Position numbers and translations under genes: made by a program. The notes beneath the pieces were generated by a model. That model was not told the origin of the DNA, ran no database searches, and worked only from the letters and a program-made list of their open reading frames with translations. 64,000 bases of DNA from Nissolia schottii (Eukaryota; Streptophyta; Magnoliopsida; Fabales; Fabaceae): contig QANU01016365.1 of the NCBI GenBank assembly GCA_003254905.1, positions 128,401 through 192,400 of the forward strand. Direction: 5' to 3'. Of this stretch, positions 23,143 to 36,049 are shown piece by piece (within the stretch, counting starts at the first letter, position 1; each line of letters begins with the position of its first letter).

Positions 23143-24509
23143 GTTTCTTTTTAATGATAAATAAGGCTTTAGCAATAAAAGGGGAACATTTTTGCTCTAG
23201 TTTTCTGCATATCCTATACTCACAAGTTTTCTGCATATCCAATCACTAGAGACATTATGAAAATTACATGTCTCATTTATCTATCTCTCCCTTCTATTCC
23301 TACACTAATATTTTCACACGTACAACGACTTCATACATCATCACCTATAATTCTTCTCTAACCAAAATGCACGAGGAAGGGAACAGGAAATCGAGACAAA
23401 TAAAATTGTTTTCTAATAGTGAACCACATGTTAAAATATTGAAAAGTTAGTTCAATTAGTTAGAAGTTTTGAGTATAGATCCCCGCAAAAGTTAGCTTTT
23501 GTACACTCGTTTATTGGAAAACTATGTTTAAGTTAATCTTCAAAAAACATGCAAAACATTTTATTAATCATTCGAAACATATTTAGACTTTTATGGTATA
23601 AAATAATCATAAATTTAATAATTACATTAATTTCTAACTACAACTCTACAAAACCCTCACAAGTTTTTAGACCTAAAAAAAGACATCACAAGTCTCATAC
23701 AACCCTAATGCTTCAACAATTCACATTTTCGCGACTTCAAAATCAAATTTAATATTCAGAGTTCCCTAATACTCCAACTAAGTTGTTGGTTGTTTGATTG
23801 AACAACTATGTTATTTTCTTATTATGAATTATTTAAGGATAGTGATTATTTCACGAAACATAGAACATAGTCTTTATCATATTATTATGCATTATTTTGT
23901 TATTTTATCATTTTTTATTTTAATTTTTCTAATTATTTTTTGGACTTTCCTTTTTTTTATATAATTTTTTATACTTTAAAATTATTATATATTGATGAAT
24001 AAATCCAAGAACCAAACCAAACCAACCTGTTCATGTTAGGTTTGGTTCGATTCGGATTTGGTACAAAAAATCTGCAAAAGCTAAACCAAAATGATCCAAT
24101 AAAAAATATTAGTTTGGACACAAATCTCCTTCCAAAATTAAACCCAACTAACATGGTTTCACCCCTATTTGCAACAGTATTTTAAAGCACTCTTTATTTT
24201 TATTATGCAAAAGAGTTTTCTATCTCAATTATTGATTAATATAATATGAGAATTTTCTATTTGAATATTACTAAAACATATCTGCGTTTAATTTTAATAG
24301 TTATTAGTACCATTGATGTTTTTGGAAAATGAAAAGTTTAAAAGTGATAAAAGATGAAAATTCAAGGATTGTAAAGGACTTAGAGTAATATGAAATTAAA
24401 ACAATTAAATTATAAGAAAAGAATTTGAAATAATTTTTTTAAAAAAACATTCCGTGTAGCAATTTTAGTGGATGAAGAAGTTTAGTATTATTATATAGAT
24501 AAATATAAA
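23143..24509. other. Intergenic DNA, no gene seen
   Basis: AT-rich. Near 24000-24175 there are repeated AACCAAACC / GGTTTGGTT phrases ending in CATGGTTTCACCCCTA, resembling one end of a hAT-type MITE; its other end was not found. Confidence 0.45.
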
Positions 24510-25560
24510 TAATGGTGTTAGGGTCGCCAAAATTTGTGACGCGACCAGAAGGCTTAAGAGGAAATAAAGATAGGCGAGTTTAAGCAATGACAATACGAGT
24601 AATCGTCGAAAAGAATGTTGGCGACATGAATATGGATCTAACGATTTAGTCGCAATAGGAAGAGTCGAAGTTGATGATAAACGATAGGCGACAGAAATCG
24701 GCATTGGGAATGGTTGATCATATATTAAGGTCACTAGCCAATTGGAGTAAACATGTCGACAATGGCACTTCGCAACCAATGGATTAGGAGAAGTGTATCG
24801 AATCTTGACTATCGCAAATTAATGTGAAAGGTTACCCAAAAATGATGGTCGCATTAGAGCAGCAAGAGTCATCTACGTACGATGCTAGGACTACTACATG
24901 GTTTGAGGGTTAGCAAGGAAAAGTATAATATGATTTAAAGGTAGTCTTTTGGAGGGAACGGTTATCAACGGGCACCTCTTATAACAAGTGTAACTTCCCA
25001 TCTGGCATGGCACACGAAGGGTAATAACTATCCATCTTTAGGACTTGACGCGCACATGAAGGACACGTAATGAAAACCACTGAATGTACGTGTCATGCAT
25101 AGTGGTTTAACTGGTCCGGATCTTTAGAACCACGACAGGCCGAGTGGTAACCATCGCCAGAGCAGGGGAATGACGGTTATAAACCCTGAGATTCTATAAA
25201 TAGAGGGCTCTGGGAACAAATCAAGGGCAGTTCATTGATTACCAAATACTCACAAATCTCATGACGATGAGAGCAGTACACAAAAACTGAATGTATGCCA
25301 CCTCTCTTTACTTTTCTCCATTTTACTTCTTGTTTCAATAGGAGTAGTTCTTAGTTCTTTACTTCTTTTCCTTTATTACTTTTACGCTTAATTCTCTGCT
25401 TTCGCAAGGAAATTGTACTCTAGAATCACTCTTCGGTGATTATAAATAAAGTATTTCAATTCAACTTCTCCACTTCTTGCATTCTAAATTCACGTCCCTG
25501 TTCCTTGCTGAGAACTTATAATCGCTTGTCACGCTTTAAAACAATCATTTGCGTTTGCAC
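24510..25560 (+). mobile_element. Solo-LTR-like block
   Basis: This moderately GC-rich block reads like an LTR in + orientation: a promoter-like TCTATAAATAGAGGGCTCT at 25192-25210 and, 250 bases later, GTGATTATAAATAAAG near 25436, as in the polyadenylation region of an LTR. It begins near GTGTTAGGGTCGCC and has no gag or pol on either side for over 1 kb. Exact TG/CA ends and target duplication were not resolved, so the lineage is open. Confidence 0.5.
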
Positions 25561-26449
25561 CAAGTAATTCTCTGAAATTATTTCTTGTAAAACAAATGGA
25601 TAAATATTAATTTTGAGAGAGAAGTGATCATTATACAATTGAAGTGAAAAAATGTAAAACGATCACATAATGACAATTTTTTTTTAACTATGAGGTGTAA
25701 TTATGGTAGTAATTTATCTTTTCTCTTATTCATGTGGTGTGAGTTAGATCTTTACTTATAAAAATAAAAAAAAATTATTTTGTGATCAATAATTTATTAT
25801 TTCATGTATATTTAGTTATTGCGAAGGTTTACCACATGTTAAGTTTAAAAAGAATTTAGTCTATAGTCAACCTTTGGATTTGTTCCAGGATATCATGACA
25901 GCGCCCAAGGGAAAAGTCGGTGAAGAGGAGAAATTTAAAAAGAAGATGCAAATTGCAAAGTAAATAAATCTGATTAGCCTGCCCCCATGGACAGGTAGTT
26001 TTCAATACTAGAGTCCAAAATCATATTGTGATTTGTGACTACCAATCATATGAAAGATGTTGACCTATGTAGAAATATAAAGTAGCTGAAGATTATTAAC
26101 CCACAAATTAATCTTTGTTCCAAATAAAAAGTGGTCGGAAAAAGCAGCATGGCTGGCACAAAGTCTGTTTAATTTTGACCCGCAAGTATAATACCGGCTA
26201 GATTGGTGATGGATCACACAAAGCCTGTTCCTTTCTTTTAAGAATTAAATTAAGAAAGATTACCTGTTAGTGGAATCATGGGTGATTGCTACTTTCGAGT
26301 GATTATGTGTTAGTGGGTCAGAGTGAGAGCAATTTAGTTGAGTAGAATAAACCTTAAAATATAATAAATATACATAAGGTGTATATCTTATGAAGGGATG
26401 TGTTTTATGCCATGTTTTCTTTTTCTATTTTGCGTGTAATTGTTCATTC
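25561..26449. other. Intergenic DNA, no gene seen
   Basis: AT-rich sequence. A short coding-like phrase (GKVGEEEKFKKKMQIAK, about 25903-25962) ends in a stop and lacks recognisable context. Confidence 0.4.
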
Positions 26450-26830
26450 AATATTTTGTTATACCCTATATTGGTCTGATCCAATAAATAGGCCCACTAA
26501 GGGAGTCTGAGCCTAAGATGTTCAAAGGACATAGGTTCAAAAAATATAGTTGAACGATTTCAAAGAGAGGGAACTAGACTAAGTGGTCTAAGAGGAAGCT
26601 TGGAGGATCCCTTTAAACTCGGAAGAACGCCCTATATACTCAGAACAAATATCCCTCTCAGAATCGATCAAAGCAGGTGAAACCTAACTGACTCAATTAT
26701 AAAAAGGGGAGGTAAGGTCATTCTCAGGTATGTTCTAGTTCCCAGACCTGAAAACTTCTAAAATCCGTGCTACCTTGGGCATCGGAGTTCCTTGCANTGG
26801 AATCTGAAAGCCGTAAAGTAGGTATGTATA
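26450..26830 (+). mobile_element. Probable LTR end of a Tat-type gypsy element
   Basis: AATTATAAAAAGGGGAGGT (about 26695) resembles an LTR TATA region, and CATCGGAGTTCCTTGCA (26780-26796) is the motif also found in reverse at 3410-3430. It lies directly before a gag remnant in the same orientation. The base after TTGCA is N, so the LTR boundary itself cannot be read. The left boundary is a guess. Confidence 0.5.
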
Positions 26831-26995
26831 TAAATATTTAATTTGAACGACAAAAGCGTATAGAAGCTTTCAACGAGCTTGGCATGGTTTTGTCAACTCC
26901 TAAGCTGTGTCAAGATCTTAGAAAGTGGTTAAAAAGGCTTTCATCAACTAGCTAAAACACGGCCAATGGAGGAAATCCCCAATGAAGACAGACCA

Positions 26996-28540
26996 TGGAA
27001 GAAATGCAAAAAATGATAAAATACCTCGAGGAACAGAACTGGAGGCTGGCTAATAGAGTGGAATAACTGAACAAAGAGAGGGTAGACGAGGAACAACACT
27101 CCAGCAGACCCGAGGAAAAGCAATCATCTTATGAAAAGGAAACTTTTAATCGAGGCGCCCTCGAGGACCTCCCCATTGATTCCAGCCCTTTCGCTGACCA
27201 CATCATGCAGGTAAGTCTCCTTCATAACTTTCAATTGCCACTCACATTGAAACCATATGATGGTATGGGGGATCCTAATGTACACTTTAGTATGTTTCGG
27301 TCCATGAAGCTAGTTAATGGCACCACTGATCTGATGTTGTACTGAGCATTCCCTACGTTCTTGGTAGACTCCGCCCTCCTATGATTCTCCACATTGTCAA
27401 AAAAAGTCTATGGACAACTTCGAGCAGCTGAGTGGGATTTTCTTAAGCCATTTTTCTTCCTCTAAGATCTATCAGAAGACATCAGACTCCCTAACGGTGC
27501 AATGCAGATACTCGACCTCAGCCCAGAGTTTGAACTCCACCAAATCAAGCAAGGGCTGAGGCCAGGGCCTTTCCTTAATAATCTGACCACTAACCAACCT
27601 AACTCTATGGCTGAGATCACAGAACGGGCCATGGGGTTCATAGTTGTTGAAGAGCTCAAAGAAGTAGCTAGAATGGGGAAAGGAAAGGGGACAAAGCAAG
27701 CCACTAAGAAGGAAGAAGAAATCAAGTGAAAGCGAGAGGGAAAGGACCGAAAGTCCGGCTAGTCGGAAACTTGAGGGGAAGGTCGAGCACGAAGAGAGTT
27801 CCATAAGCCAATAGGAAAGTATGACCAATATATCCCACTGAACGCCAATCCCAGGACCATCTTTAGGGAAGTAAATTTCATCAAGTCACTCGTGGGAGCA
27901 AGAAGACAACCCATTGCCGACAATGCCAACATGAGCAAATACCACAGTTACCGCCGCACATACAGTCTCGCTACTGACGACTACAAGACCTTGCAGGATG
28001 AGAGAAATATGTTTGAGAGGTAAGACTCCCTTAATACCCCCTTACATCCTCCTAGAAGAAGAAGATATCGAAACGGGGATTAAGATGGCAATTCACGCCA
28101 AGCTAGAAGTAGGAGCCATAGCCTACGAAGAAGCAAGGACCTTTCTAAAAGGGGGAGAAAAGCAGCCCAAGAGCATATCCGAGGAGTAATAAATCATATC
28201 TTAGGAAGGTTCACAACTGGGGGGAGACGAGCTCAACGTGAAAACTCCATCTACGATCAGTGATAGCAGTGAACGTTAGGCCTTCGCCTTGAACAAGGAA
28301 CGAAGGGTGTTTGATATCATTCAGTGATGACGATTTTCAAGGCATAGGCAAGAACCTTCATGAGCCCGTGGTAATAACTATAGTAGCGGGGATCTACATC
28401 ACCAAAAAGGTGTTGGTTGACCAAGGGAGCTCGGCGGAGATCCTTTTCTTGGCCACTTTCAGGAAAATGCGGCTATCTAAGACCGTATGTGGCGACATAG
28501 TGGGACTCTCGAGTGAGAAGTGTTACCAAGTGGCTTGAAA
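26996..28540 (+). pseudogene. Ty3/gypsy gag-protease remnant (Tat lineage)
   Basis: Read across frames, the order is that of a Tat-type polyprotein. First SSPFADHIMQ and KPYDGMGDPNVHFSMFRSMK (about 27180-27310), then DLSEDIRLPNGAMQILDLSP and PNSMAEITERAMGFIVVEEL (27465-27660), then a decayed zinc-knuckle region (KYHSYRRTYSLATDDYKTL, about 27938) and EHIRGVINHILGRFTTGG. It ends with the retropepsin segment ISFSDDDFQGIG and KKVLVDQGSSAEILFLATF (about 28315-28460), where DQGSS stands for the active-site Asp-Gly. Several stops (27058, 27343, 27381, 27727, 28020) and frame changes break it. Nothing of reverse transcriptase or integrase follows: at about 28534 the sequence changes to unrelated DNA beginning TTGAAATACACAAGAGGGGG. 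Confidence 0.8.
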
Positions 28541-28982
28541 TACACAAGAGGGGGTGAATTAGGTATACAAACTTTTTCACAAAACTTTTCTTACTTAGAA
28601 AATATGCTAGAAATGCTTAACAAAAGTATAAGAACCAACAATAAAGGAAGCTAACACAAGCAATATAGAAATAAGGAGTTAAGGGATAGAGATATTGCAA
28701 ACTTAATTTATTCTGATTTAATCACCCCTGTGATTTACATCCAGTCCCCAAGCTACTTGCTCAAGTTTTTCTCTACTATCTTCAAGCTTCAAACTTAGGT
28801 GCCATGTAAGAGCCATTTGTGCTGGTATTTAATCTCATTCTCTATACTAACTGTTGTTTTGGTGCAACCTTTCCCTCATACCCATTAAACTTTTACTTAT
28901 GGGTCGCAATTGACCTCATCAAATAGCAACTAGTCTCCTCAACCATTGTCAAGATTGGCTTTCCTCTATACTTAACAACCTT
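28541..28982. other. Non-coding DNA between two transposon remnants
   Basis: No reading frame. It begins with AATACACAAGAGGGGGTGAATT, a phrase I associate with legume repeats of uncertain class. Confidence 0.4.
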
Positions 28983-29431
28983 CTAGTTAAAGACTTTACA
29001 AGCATTGTAGCACAATAAGTCTAGCTTGGGGAAATCACTGAAATGTGTTTTGGTCCATGCTTCCTTAGGCACATTGCTGAGGTATGTCCAAGCTTGCCGA
29101 TTCATTTCCCTAAGTCTTTCCATTGCACTATTGAATTTACGGGGAGTTTTACACCTTGTGCATTCCCAAACCAGATCTCTCAACCCCTTATCCTTCCACT
29201 CTTTGTGAAGTTTTTCCACAAGTGCATGACACAAAACCTGTGTGGTGCCCTAAGCATGACCTCAACAACATTGGTGGGCTTGTTCAAAGTATCATTTGCA
29301 GAGTCATAGTCGTCCCATGATGATGATGAAGAAGAAGAATTGTTCAGTCCTATCTCTGGATGTGTCTGAATCAACTCTTTAGGCGATTGAATTTGTGCTC
29401 CTCCTTTGTGCTTTGCTTCAATATGGTCCAT
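28983..29431 (-). pseudogene. MULE transposase fragment, frameshifted
   Basis: On the - strand one frame reads APHRFCVMHLWKNFTK and, after a frame change near 29213, the next reads EWKDKGLRDLVWECTR, KFNSAMERLREMNRQAWTYL, EAWTKTHFSDFPKLDLLCYN and ACKVFN. This order matches the segment of plant Mutator-like transposases from the HRxCxxHLxxNF motif through the region before the SWIM zinc finger. Only about 110 residues remain. The sequence upstream of APHRF (serine-rich, 29240-29431) does not look like transposase, so that side is another junction. The C-terminal side ends in a stop right after KVFN. Confidence 0.7.
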
Positions 29432-32067
29432 CTACATGAAACAACAAAGAATTTCATTAATAAACTCCGAACCAAACAAAACCTGAAATGCCAAAAAGAT
29501 TTATTAGTGCTCGAAATGTCATTCTAAAACAAAACAAAAACAAACCCTAAACAGATACACAACAAAAGATCATCATCATCATCATGTACCATTAACAAAA
29601 GGTAAAATAACCACACAAAAAAATCATCATCATCATTTTAAAAAGCGCGACTAAAAAATAGAGCACAATACACCAAGTTATCACTAAAATAGGACCCAAA
29701 CCATAATCACAACCAATGTCCATGCAAATACACTTCATATTTATACAAAAACTAAGAAAACAAAGCACCAAACAAGAACAATGGTGTGATAAAAACAAAG
29801 AAGTAAACTTTTTTTAGTGGGTGGTGCATACCTTATGAGACGAAGATTAGGACCAAAACGCCGAGAATGGTACAACCACCATTGTGAGGTCGGTCTTCTT
29901 CCAATAGTGACGATGATGATCATGTTGCAGTCGAGTGTGTGGAGACAGTGGAGGGAGAACATGGATGGAGCGTACAAGAAGATGAAGACAATAACTTTGA
30001 ACTTCACTTTGGTAAGGGACCAAAACATTGTCATTTTGGTCCCCTGCTATTTTTTTATTAAGTTTTTATCTTTTAATTGTTATTAATTAGATCTAATTAC
30101 ATTAATTAGATAATAGGGATTTTAATTAATTAGTTTGAGGTTAAGTAGGCTAGTTAAGGTATTAATTTTAGGGATTAGGGTTTGAATTTGAAAAAATTGG
30201 GTTAAATAGGAGTAGAGACAAAAATGATTGATTTTGTAAACTTTAAGGACTAATTTGATGTTGTGAGATTGCCCTTCACATAAGCAACCATGTGGTAGCT
30301 TAGGTAGCACTTAACGTACCACGTAAGTGGATGTTAGTGAGGTTGGATGGAGAGTTAATCTTAAAGAGTAACCTTATTGACGTTTGCCAACTACGAATAT
30401 ATATTTGATGGACTTAAAACTATGGTGACAAACTTAATTGATACGGGCAATTTCGTGGAGCAATTTGATGTTTTATTCATTTTTTTAGTTAGTTTCTTTA
30501 GTTAGTTTATATGCCTTTGAAAAGATATTTTATATGTATTATTGTAAGGGAAAAACTAACCAATTATCTGAGCGCACTTGTTAAGCATTTAATAATAAAA
30601 AGTTTTGAAATTTTTGTTGTATTCAATTCATTGAAATGTTAATATTTTTATCTTTTTAATGAGAATTTTTCTTTTATTGAATCTTTAATAAGTGACTTTA
30701 GAGTACTTGTTAATAAAAAAAAGGGAGGGAGAGAATTAATCCCTCAAACATTACTGTTATACCTATAAGATCCTCTCAACCATGACTGTTCTGAATTGAA
30801 CAATTAATTTGATTTGTCTGCACTATTCATGTCATGGCCTCCTTTAATATATATATATATAATAAACTAACAGTGTGAAATTAAATATTATTATAAACTG
30901 TCAATTACACAAGAAGGCCAACTAATTGCCTTTTCCACAAAAACCGCAAAAGGGTGGGGGGTCACTACATGACCTGGTGGCTCTGCAATGGCTTAATCGC
31001 TCCGTCCAAATCTCAATCGACATCTACATCTGTCTAATTCCGGCACTTTTTCGGAGCTCGCATGGAAGAAGACCAACAGTGGAAGAAAGCAATAGTGATG
31101 TTTGACTTTAATTTATCACAACATGTTGGTATTTAGGCAACCTACATGAAAATCTTGCTAATGTACCCAGAATCTAGAGCATTACAGAATGAACAATGAT
31201 CGACAGCAAGAATTTTAAAATAATAATAATAATAATAAATAAATAGTGTCAAACACCATTATTGTTTACTACATCCATTCTTGAATAAAAGTCCGGTTTT
31301 AAATGAAGAGAAATTTTTATGCGTTGATGGAGCGTATTTAATACGTGTTTTATGAGCACTGTCATTTATTAATTTTAATTTTTAGTATTTAACAATATAT
31401 TATAAATAACAAAATCAATGGATGATAATGTTTATGGAGCATATATTAAATATTTTTCATGAACAGGTAAGAATTTCTCTTAATTAAGGTATACATCGAT
31501 TAAGAAAATGGTTAATGTTAAAAAAATTAGGTATATCTTAAAAAGGTAAAACTGATTTTTGATTCTATAATTATACCTAATTATTCTTTTTGGTCTCATA
31601 CTTTAAAAATATTCAATTTGGTCTCGTATTTATCATCTTTAGTGTTAAAAATTATTAGTAAATTATACTTGATGTGCACTTTATGGTAGATATGTCTTGT
31701 ATCACTTAATCATTCAACTTCCATTTTTTAATGCCTCGAGAAAAGAGTGTTTCATCCCTCTTTGTGACAATTTGCTTAAAAATTATTATAAAATTTGAAT
31801 TATCAAATAATCCAAATGAGTCACCAATATTAAAATCTCCTCTAAATACAACTCCTCCTCATTCTCACTCTTGTTTTTTTTTTTTTCCTTTGTTTTCTTT
31901 TCCTTTATCTCATTTCACATGTAACTAGTCTCTTAACTTAGCTCATAAGCATGTTCAAAACTGAAACCTCATAAATGAAAGATGAATTCTTCGTGGACCA
32001 CAAAAACCAAAACATTCATAATTAGTCTCTAATCACACAAAACCAGTCTCTAATTGTACAAAATTAG
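29432..32067. other. Intergenic DNA, no gene seen
   Basis: Short open frames around 29590-30090 sit in ATC/ATG-repeat-rich DNA and are not convincing. There are (ATC)n traces near 29570-29640, (TA)n near 30850 and (AAT)n near 31220-31245. No gene can be supported. Confidence 0.5.
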
Positions 32068-32721
32068 TGTTGGGTTTGGGCTCCTTTCCTATGTGGAGAA
32101 AGACTCAATATTTGTAAATTCACTATTCTCACTTAATAGTGGAGAGGGGTCAATTTTTAAGGTATAGAGAGAGTTGAGAAGACAAAAGAAAGAAAAGAAA
32201 ATAAGGAAAAGAGAAGAAAAACGTTTTTTGTCAGGGCAGCAGTTTTTGATCTGCTGCCACCGCTTCGTTCACCGTTGGATCGGGCTGAAATTTTGTCAGC
32301 AGATTCGGAACACGTGATACTTCAATCTGGACGGTGGGATCGTTGAAAAGTTTCCTAAGCAATGAGAAATTGGCTACGCACAGTAATTTTGATTTTTTCT
32401 GGCTTCTCTTGTTCTCTATTTCATTATTCTTGCCTTGTTCTTTGGCTTATTACTGAGCACGATTTGTGCTGTGATTTGAGACTCTCTTGTACCCTTATTA
32501 TGATCATAGTGGAGCTTGATTGACTGGCTTGTGCCCGTGGTTTTTACTTCTCAAATTGAGAAGGTTTTCCACGTTAAAATCTTTGTGTCTTCCTTTGTGT
32601 GTTTTTGTTGTTGTCATTATTTGTTATTGCTCATCATAGATTCTTGCAAGTTGGGGAAATTATTATCCGCTGCATATAGCTCTGCTTGAGTTGTCACTTT
32701 ATTGTGTCGAATTTCCCATCA
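32068..32721 (+). mobile_element. 5' LTR of a Ty1/copia element
   Basis: It starts TGTTGGGTTTGGGCTCC and ends TTTCCCATCA, i.e. TG...CA, and is followed three bases later by a primer-binding site and then gag. No matching 3' LTR is present downstream, in agreement with the truncated coding region. Confidence 0.75.
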
Positions 32722-32724
32722 AAG

Positions 32725-32736
32725 TGGCATCAGAGC
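32725..32736 (+). promoter_or_regulatory. Primer-binding site of the copia element
   Basis: TGGCATCAGAGC differs by one base from TGGTATCAGAGC, the sequence complementary to the 3' end of plant initiator tRNA-Met used by most copia elements. Confidence 0.8.
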
Positions 32737-32766
32737 TCCTTGGTTGGGATTATTTGACTTGCTTGA

Positions 32767-34540
32767 ATGATGGAGGCAAATACAAATAAGATGGTCTGTT
32801 TGAATGACACCAACTATCACTTGTGGAAAGGGAAAATGAAGGATCTATTATTTGTGAAGAAATTACATCTTCCAGTGTTTACTACTGAGAACTCGAAAGA
32901 CAAGACTGATGAAGAATGGAAGTTTGAGCATCAGCAGGTTTGTGGTTTTATTCATCAGTATGTTGAAGACAATGTTTACAATCACATTGCTAATGAGGAA
33001 GATGCAAAATCCTTGTGGAAGAAGATTGAGACTTTGTATGCTTCTAGTTCAGGGAATAATAAATTATATTTGTTGAATTCCTTGATGAATTTGAGGTACA
33101 AGGAGGGGGACTTCTATTTCAGATCACTTGAATGATTTTCAGGGGCTCCGAGATCAATTGTCAGGAATGAGCATCAAGTTTGATGATGAAGTGTTGGGAC
33201 TATGACTACTGAATACTCAACCAGATTCTTGGGAAACTTTTCGGGTTTCAATTACAAACTCATCCCCTGATGGTGTTGTCTCTTTGGAAAATGTCAAGAG
33301 TAGTGTTCTTAATGAGGAGATGAGAAAGAAGGCTCATGGTACTTCTTCTCATTCCAAGGTACTTGTCACTGAGAATAGGGGGAGAAGTCAGAGAAAGGAA
33401 CCGAAAGGGAGTAGACAGAATAGCAGAAGTAAGTCTAAGTCTAGATACAAGAATGTGGAGTGTCATTATTGTCATAAAATAGGGCACATACAGAGAAATT
33501 CTTTACAATGGAAAAGGGAGAGCAACGATAAGAAAGGGAAACAGAAAGAAAAGCATCATGACAATGATGATCGTGTTGCTACTGCTACTTGTGATGATGA
33601 TCTTATTATTCTCTGTGACCATGATTCAGTTAATCTTGTATCAGATGAGATCATGTGGATAATTGATAGTGGTGTTACACTACATGTTACACCAAGGAAG
33701 GAGTTCTTCACATCTTACACTTCTGGTGATTTTGGAGTATTGAAGATGGGTAATGATGGTGTGTCTAAGGTGGTTGGTATTGGCGATGTTTGCTTGCAGA
33801 CCAACATGGGAGTACAGTTGTTACTTAGAGGAGTCAAACATGCTCCAGATGTCCGCTTTAATTTGATCTCTGTGTAGATGCTTGATGATGGTGGTTATGG
33901 AAATCACTTTGGCTCAGGAAAATGGAAACTCACCATAGGTAACTTAATTGTGGCCAAAGGGGAGAGAATCAATAAACTGTATTGGACAAAAGCATTGGTT
34001 GCTAAAGACAGTGTGAACACCATGGATATGGAGGCTTCTTTGTGGCACCGAAGGCTTAGTCATATCAGTGAGAAGGGATTGAATTGTTTAGCTAAAATGG
34101 ATGTGCTTCCAGGATTGAAGAGTGCCGAGATGGAGAAATGTTCTCATTGCATAGCTGGTAAGCAGACCAAAGTATCATTCAAGAAGCACCCTCCCTCAAA
34201 GAAGTTAGAGTTGCTTGAATTGGTGCATTCTAATGTTTGTGGACCATTGAAGGTAAAGTCATTTAGTGGTGCACTTTATTTTGTTACCTTTATTGATGAT
34301 TGTTCCAGGAAGCTTTGGGTCTATGCTTTGAAGACAAAGGACCAGGTTCTGGAGAAATTCAAAGAATTCCATGTCTTTGTTGAGAGACAGTCAGGCAAGA
34401 AGCTGAAATGTATTTGTACTGACAATGGTGGTGAGTATTTTGGATCGTTTGATGTTTATTGCAAGCAACACGCTATCAGACATGAAAAGACTCCTCCTAA
34501 AACTCCTCAGCTAAATGGTTTGAACGTCTTCATGAAGTAG
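32767..34540 (+). pseudogene. Ty1/copia gag-pol remnant, truncated in integrase
   Basis: The gag part opens with [16 protein letters not shown] and [10 protein letters not shown] frame change near 33115 and a TGA near 33219, where a tryptophan is usual, break it. Next comes a zinc knuckle CHYCHKIGHIQRNS whose fourth ligand is lost. The protease has WIIDSGVTLHVTP (about 33655) with its Asp-Ser-Gly intact, and a TAG follows at 33875. The GAG-pre-integrase domain keeps its His and Cys ligands (LWHRRLSHIS ... CSHCIAGKQ). In the integrase the first catalytic aspartate position reads HSNVCGP instead of HSDVCGP, while the second is present (CTDNGGEYF, about 34420). The frame stops at PQLNG, before the third catalytic residue, and no reverse transcriptase follows. 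The element is therefore dead in several independent ways. Confidence 0.9.
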
Positions 34541-36049
34541 CCCATGTGATAACTCTCCAACAAGAGTTATCTTTGTTTACTTTTTCTGTTAGTTTTTAGT
34601 TAGGATAGACTAGGATACAATGATTTTATTGCATGATTGGTTGAATATAATTGGCTTGTTATCCCTGGTATGTTTGATGGTTCGGTTAAGTATTTCAGGG
34701 CCAAAACACAAGAAAAAGAGGAAATTTTGAGCTCAGAGACACATCTCACACAAGATGCATAAGTGTCTTACGCGGGAGGGAGGCTCCAAAGAGAAAAGCA
34801 TGAAGTCCCTGTGAGGGCGTCTTGCGCGAGACACATATATGTCTCACGCGAGACAAATGTTTCAAAGAGCAAGATCGGAGTCTCTGTGAGGGTGTCTCAC
34901 GCGAGACACTATATGTAACATCCCGATTTTTCCTTAGAGAAATAATCGTAACCATAATTATTAGATTAATTGCCTAATCATGATTAGAGAATTAAGATGG
35001 GAAATTATTACGTAGAATATCCCTAGGAAATAAGACGTGTCGCGATGGGAAGTTCGGCCGACAACCGAACGGCCGCTGTTCGCCGATAGAATTTTCAGAC
35101 GCGAAAAAGGTGTCCGTGAAAATAATCTCCCGGAGAAAAATTCACAAACACCTTGAAATATTAATACCCGTAGGTAGAGGGGAATTAGAGGATCGCGACG
35201 GTATAAACGGAATCTTTTTCGGACAACCGTGTGCGACGCACCGAGGTTGCGAGCGATAAAACGCGAGCGAACCGGAACCGGGATAAAATGAAATTTCAGC
35301 AGCTGTGAGTGAGGGCTGCACGGTTAGGAGAGGAGATTTTTGCCCAAAAATTAATCCCTAAAATCATGCTTCCAAATTTCCATCACCATTACTTGTCTTA
35401 CACACTAAACCAAATCCCATCACTAGCCATACCTAAGCCCATGCCTTCTACTATTCATCACATTGTACTAAATCCTAAAATTCAATTAATTTCCCTCACC
35501 ACTCAGCCACCCAAACCGAGAACTCTCCCCAAAACCCCAAGAGACATTTTCATTTCTCACATTCTCCATAACAACACACCAAGCCACACCTCCAAGAACA
35601 CCACCAAATCTTCAAGAGATCAAGCACTTTTCCATCTCCTTCCATCTCCCACAAACCGAAACCACAGCCCTTAAGTCTCCTCATCTTAGTTCCACTTTCT
35701 TCCACCAAGAATCAAGAGGGACAACCTCATCATCTTCCACCTTGCTCAAGATATTCATCTTGGAGAAAGGAGGAGTTCAAGCTTTGGAAAACAACAAGGC
35801 TTGTAGGACTTCACTCAAAACTCTCCTCACCACCACCAGGTTTTCTACAAGTGGGTAACTATGCATAAATCACCTTCCTTGGTGATCTATTTATGGTTTT
35901 TTTGAGCATGTGATATAATGCATGTGTTGTCAAAGATTTATTGAGAATAAATATTCTGTTACCTGTTGCTTTCATTTCCTGTGTTTTATGATTTATGAAT
36001 GTTCTTGTCGATGCTGTGTATCGCTGGGTTATGTGGGGCTTTGAGATGA

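Noticed and set aside
27462..27828. Two - strand frames opposite the gypsy gag remnant
   Set aside because: Antisense of the recognisable gag reading on the + strand.
35309..35674. 121-residue proline/histidine-rich + strand frame
   Set aside because: It lies in the CA-rich part of the solo LTR, and composition alone explains its openness. I see no domain.
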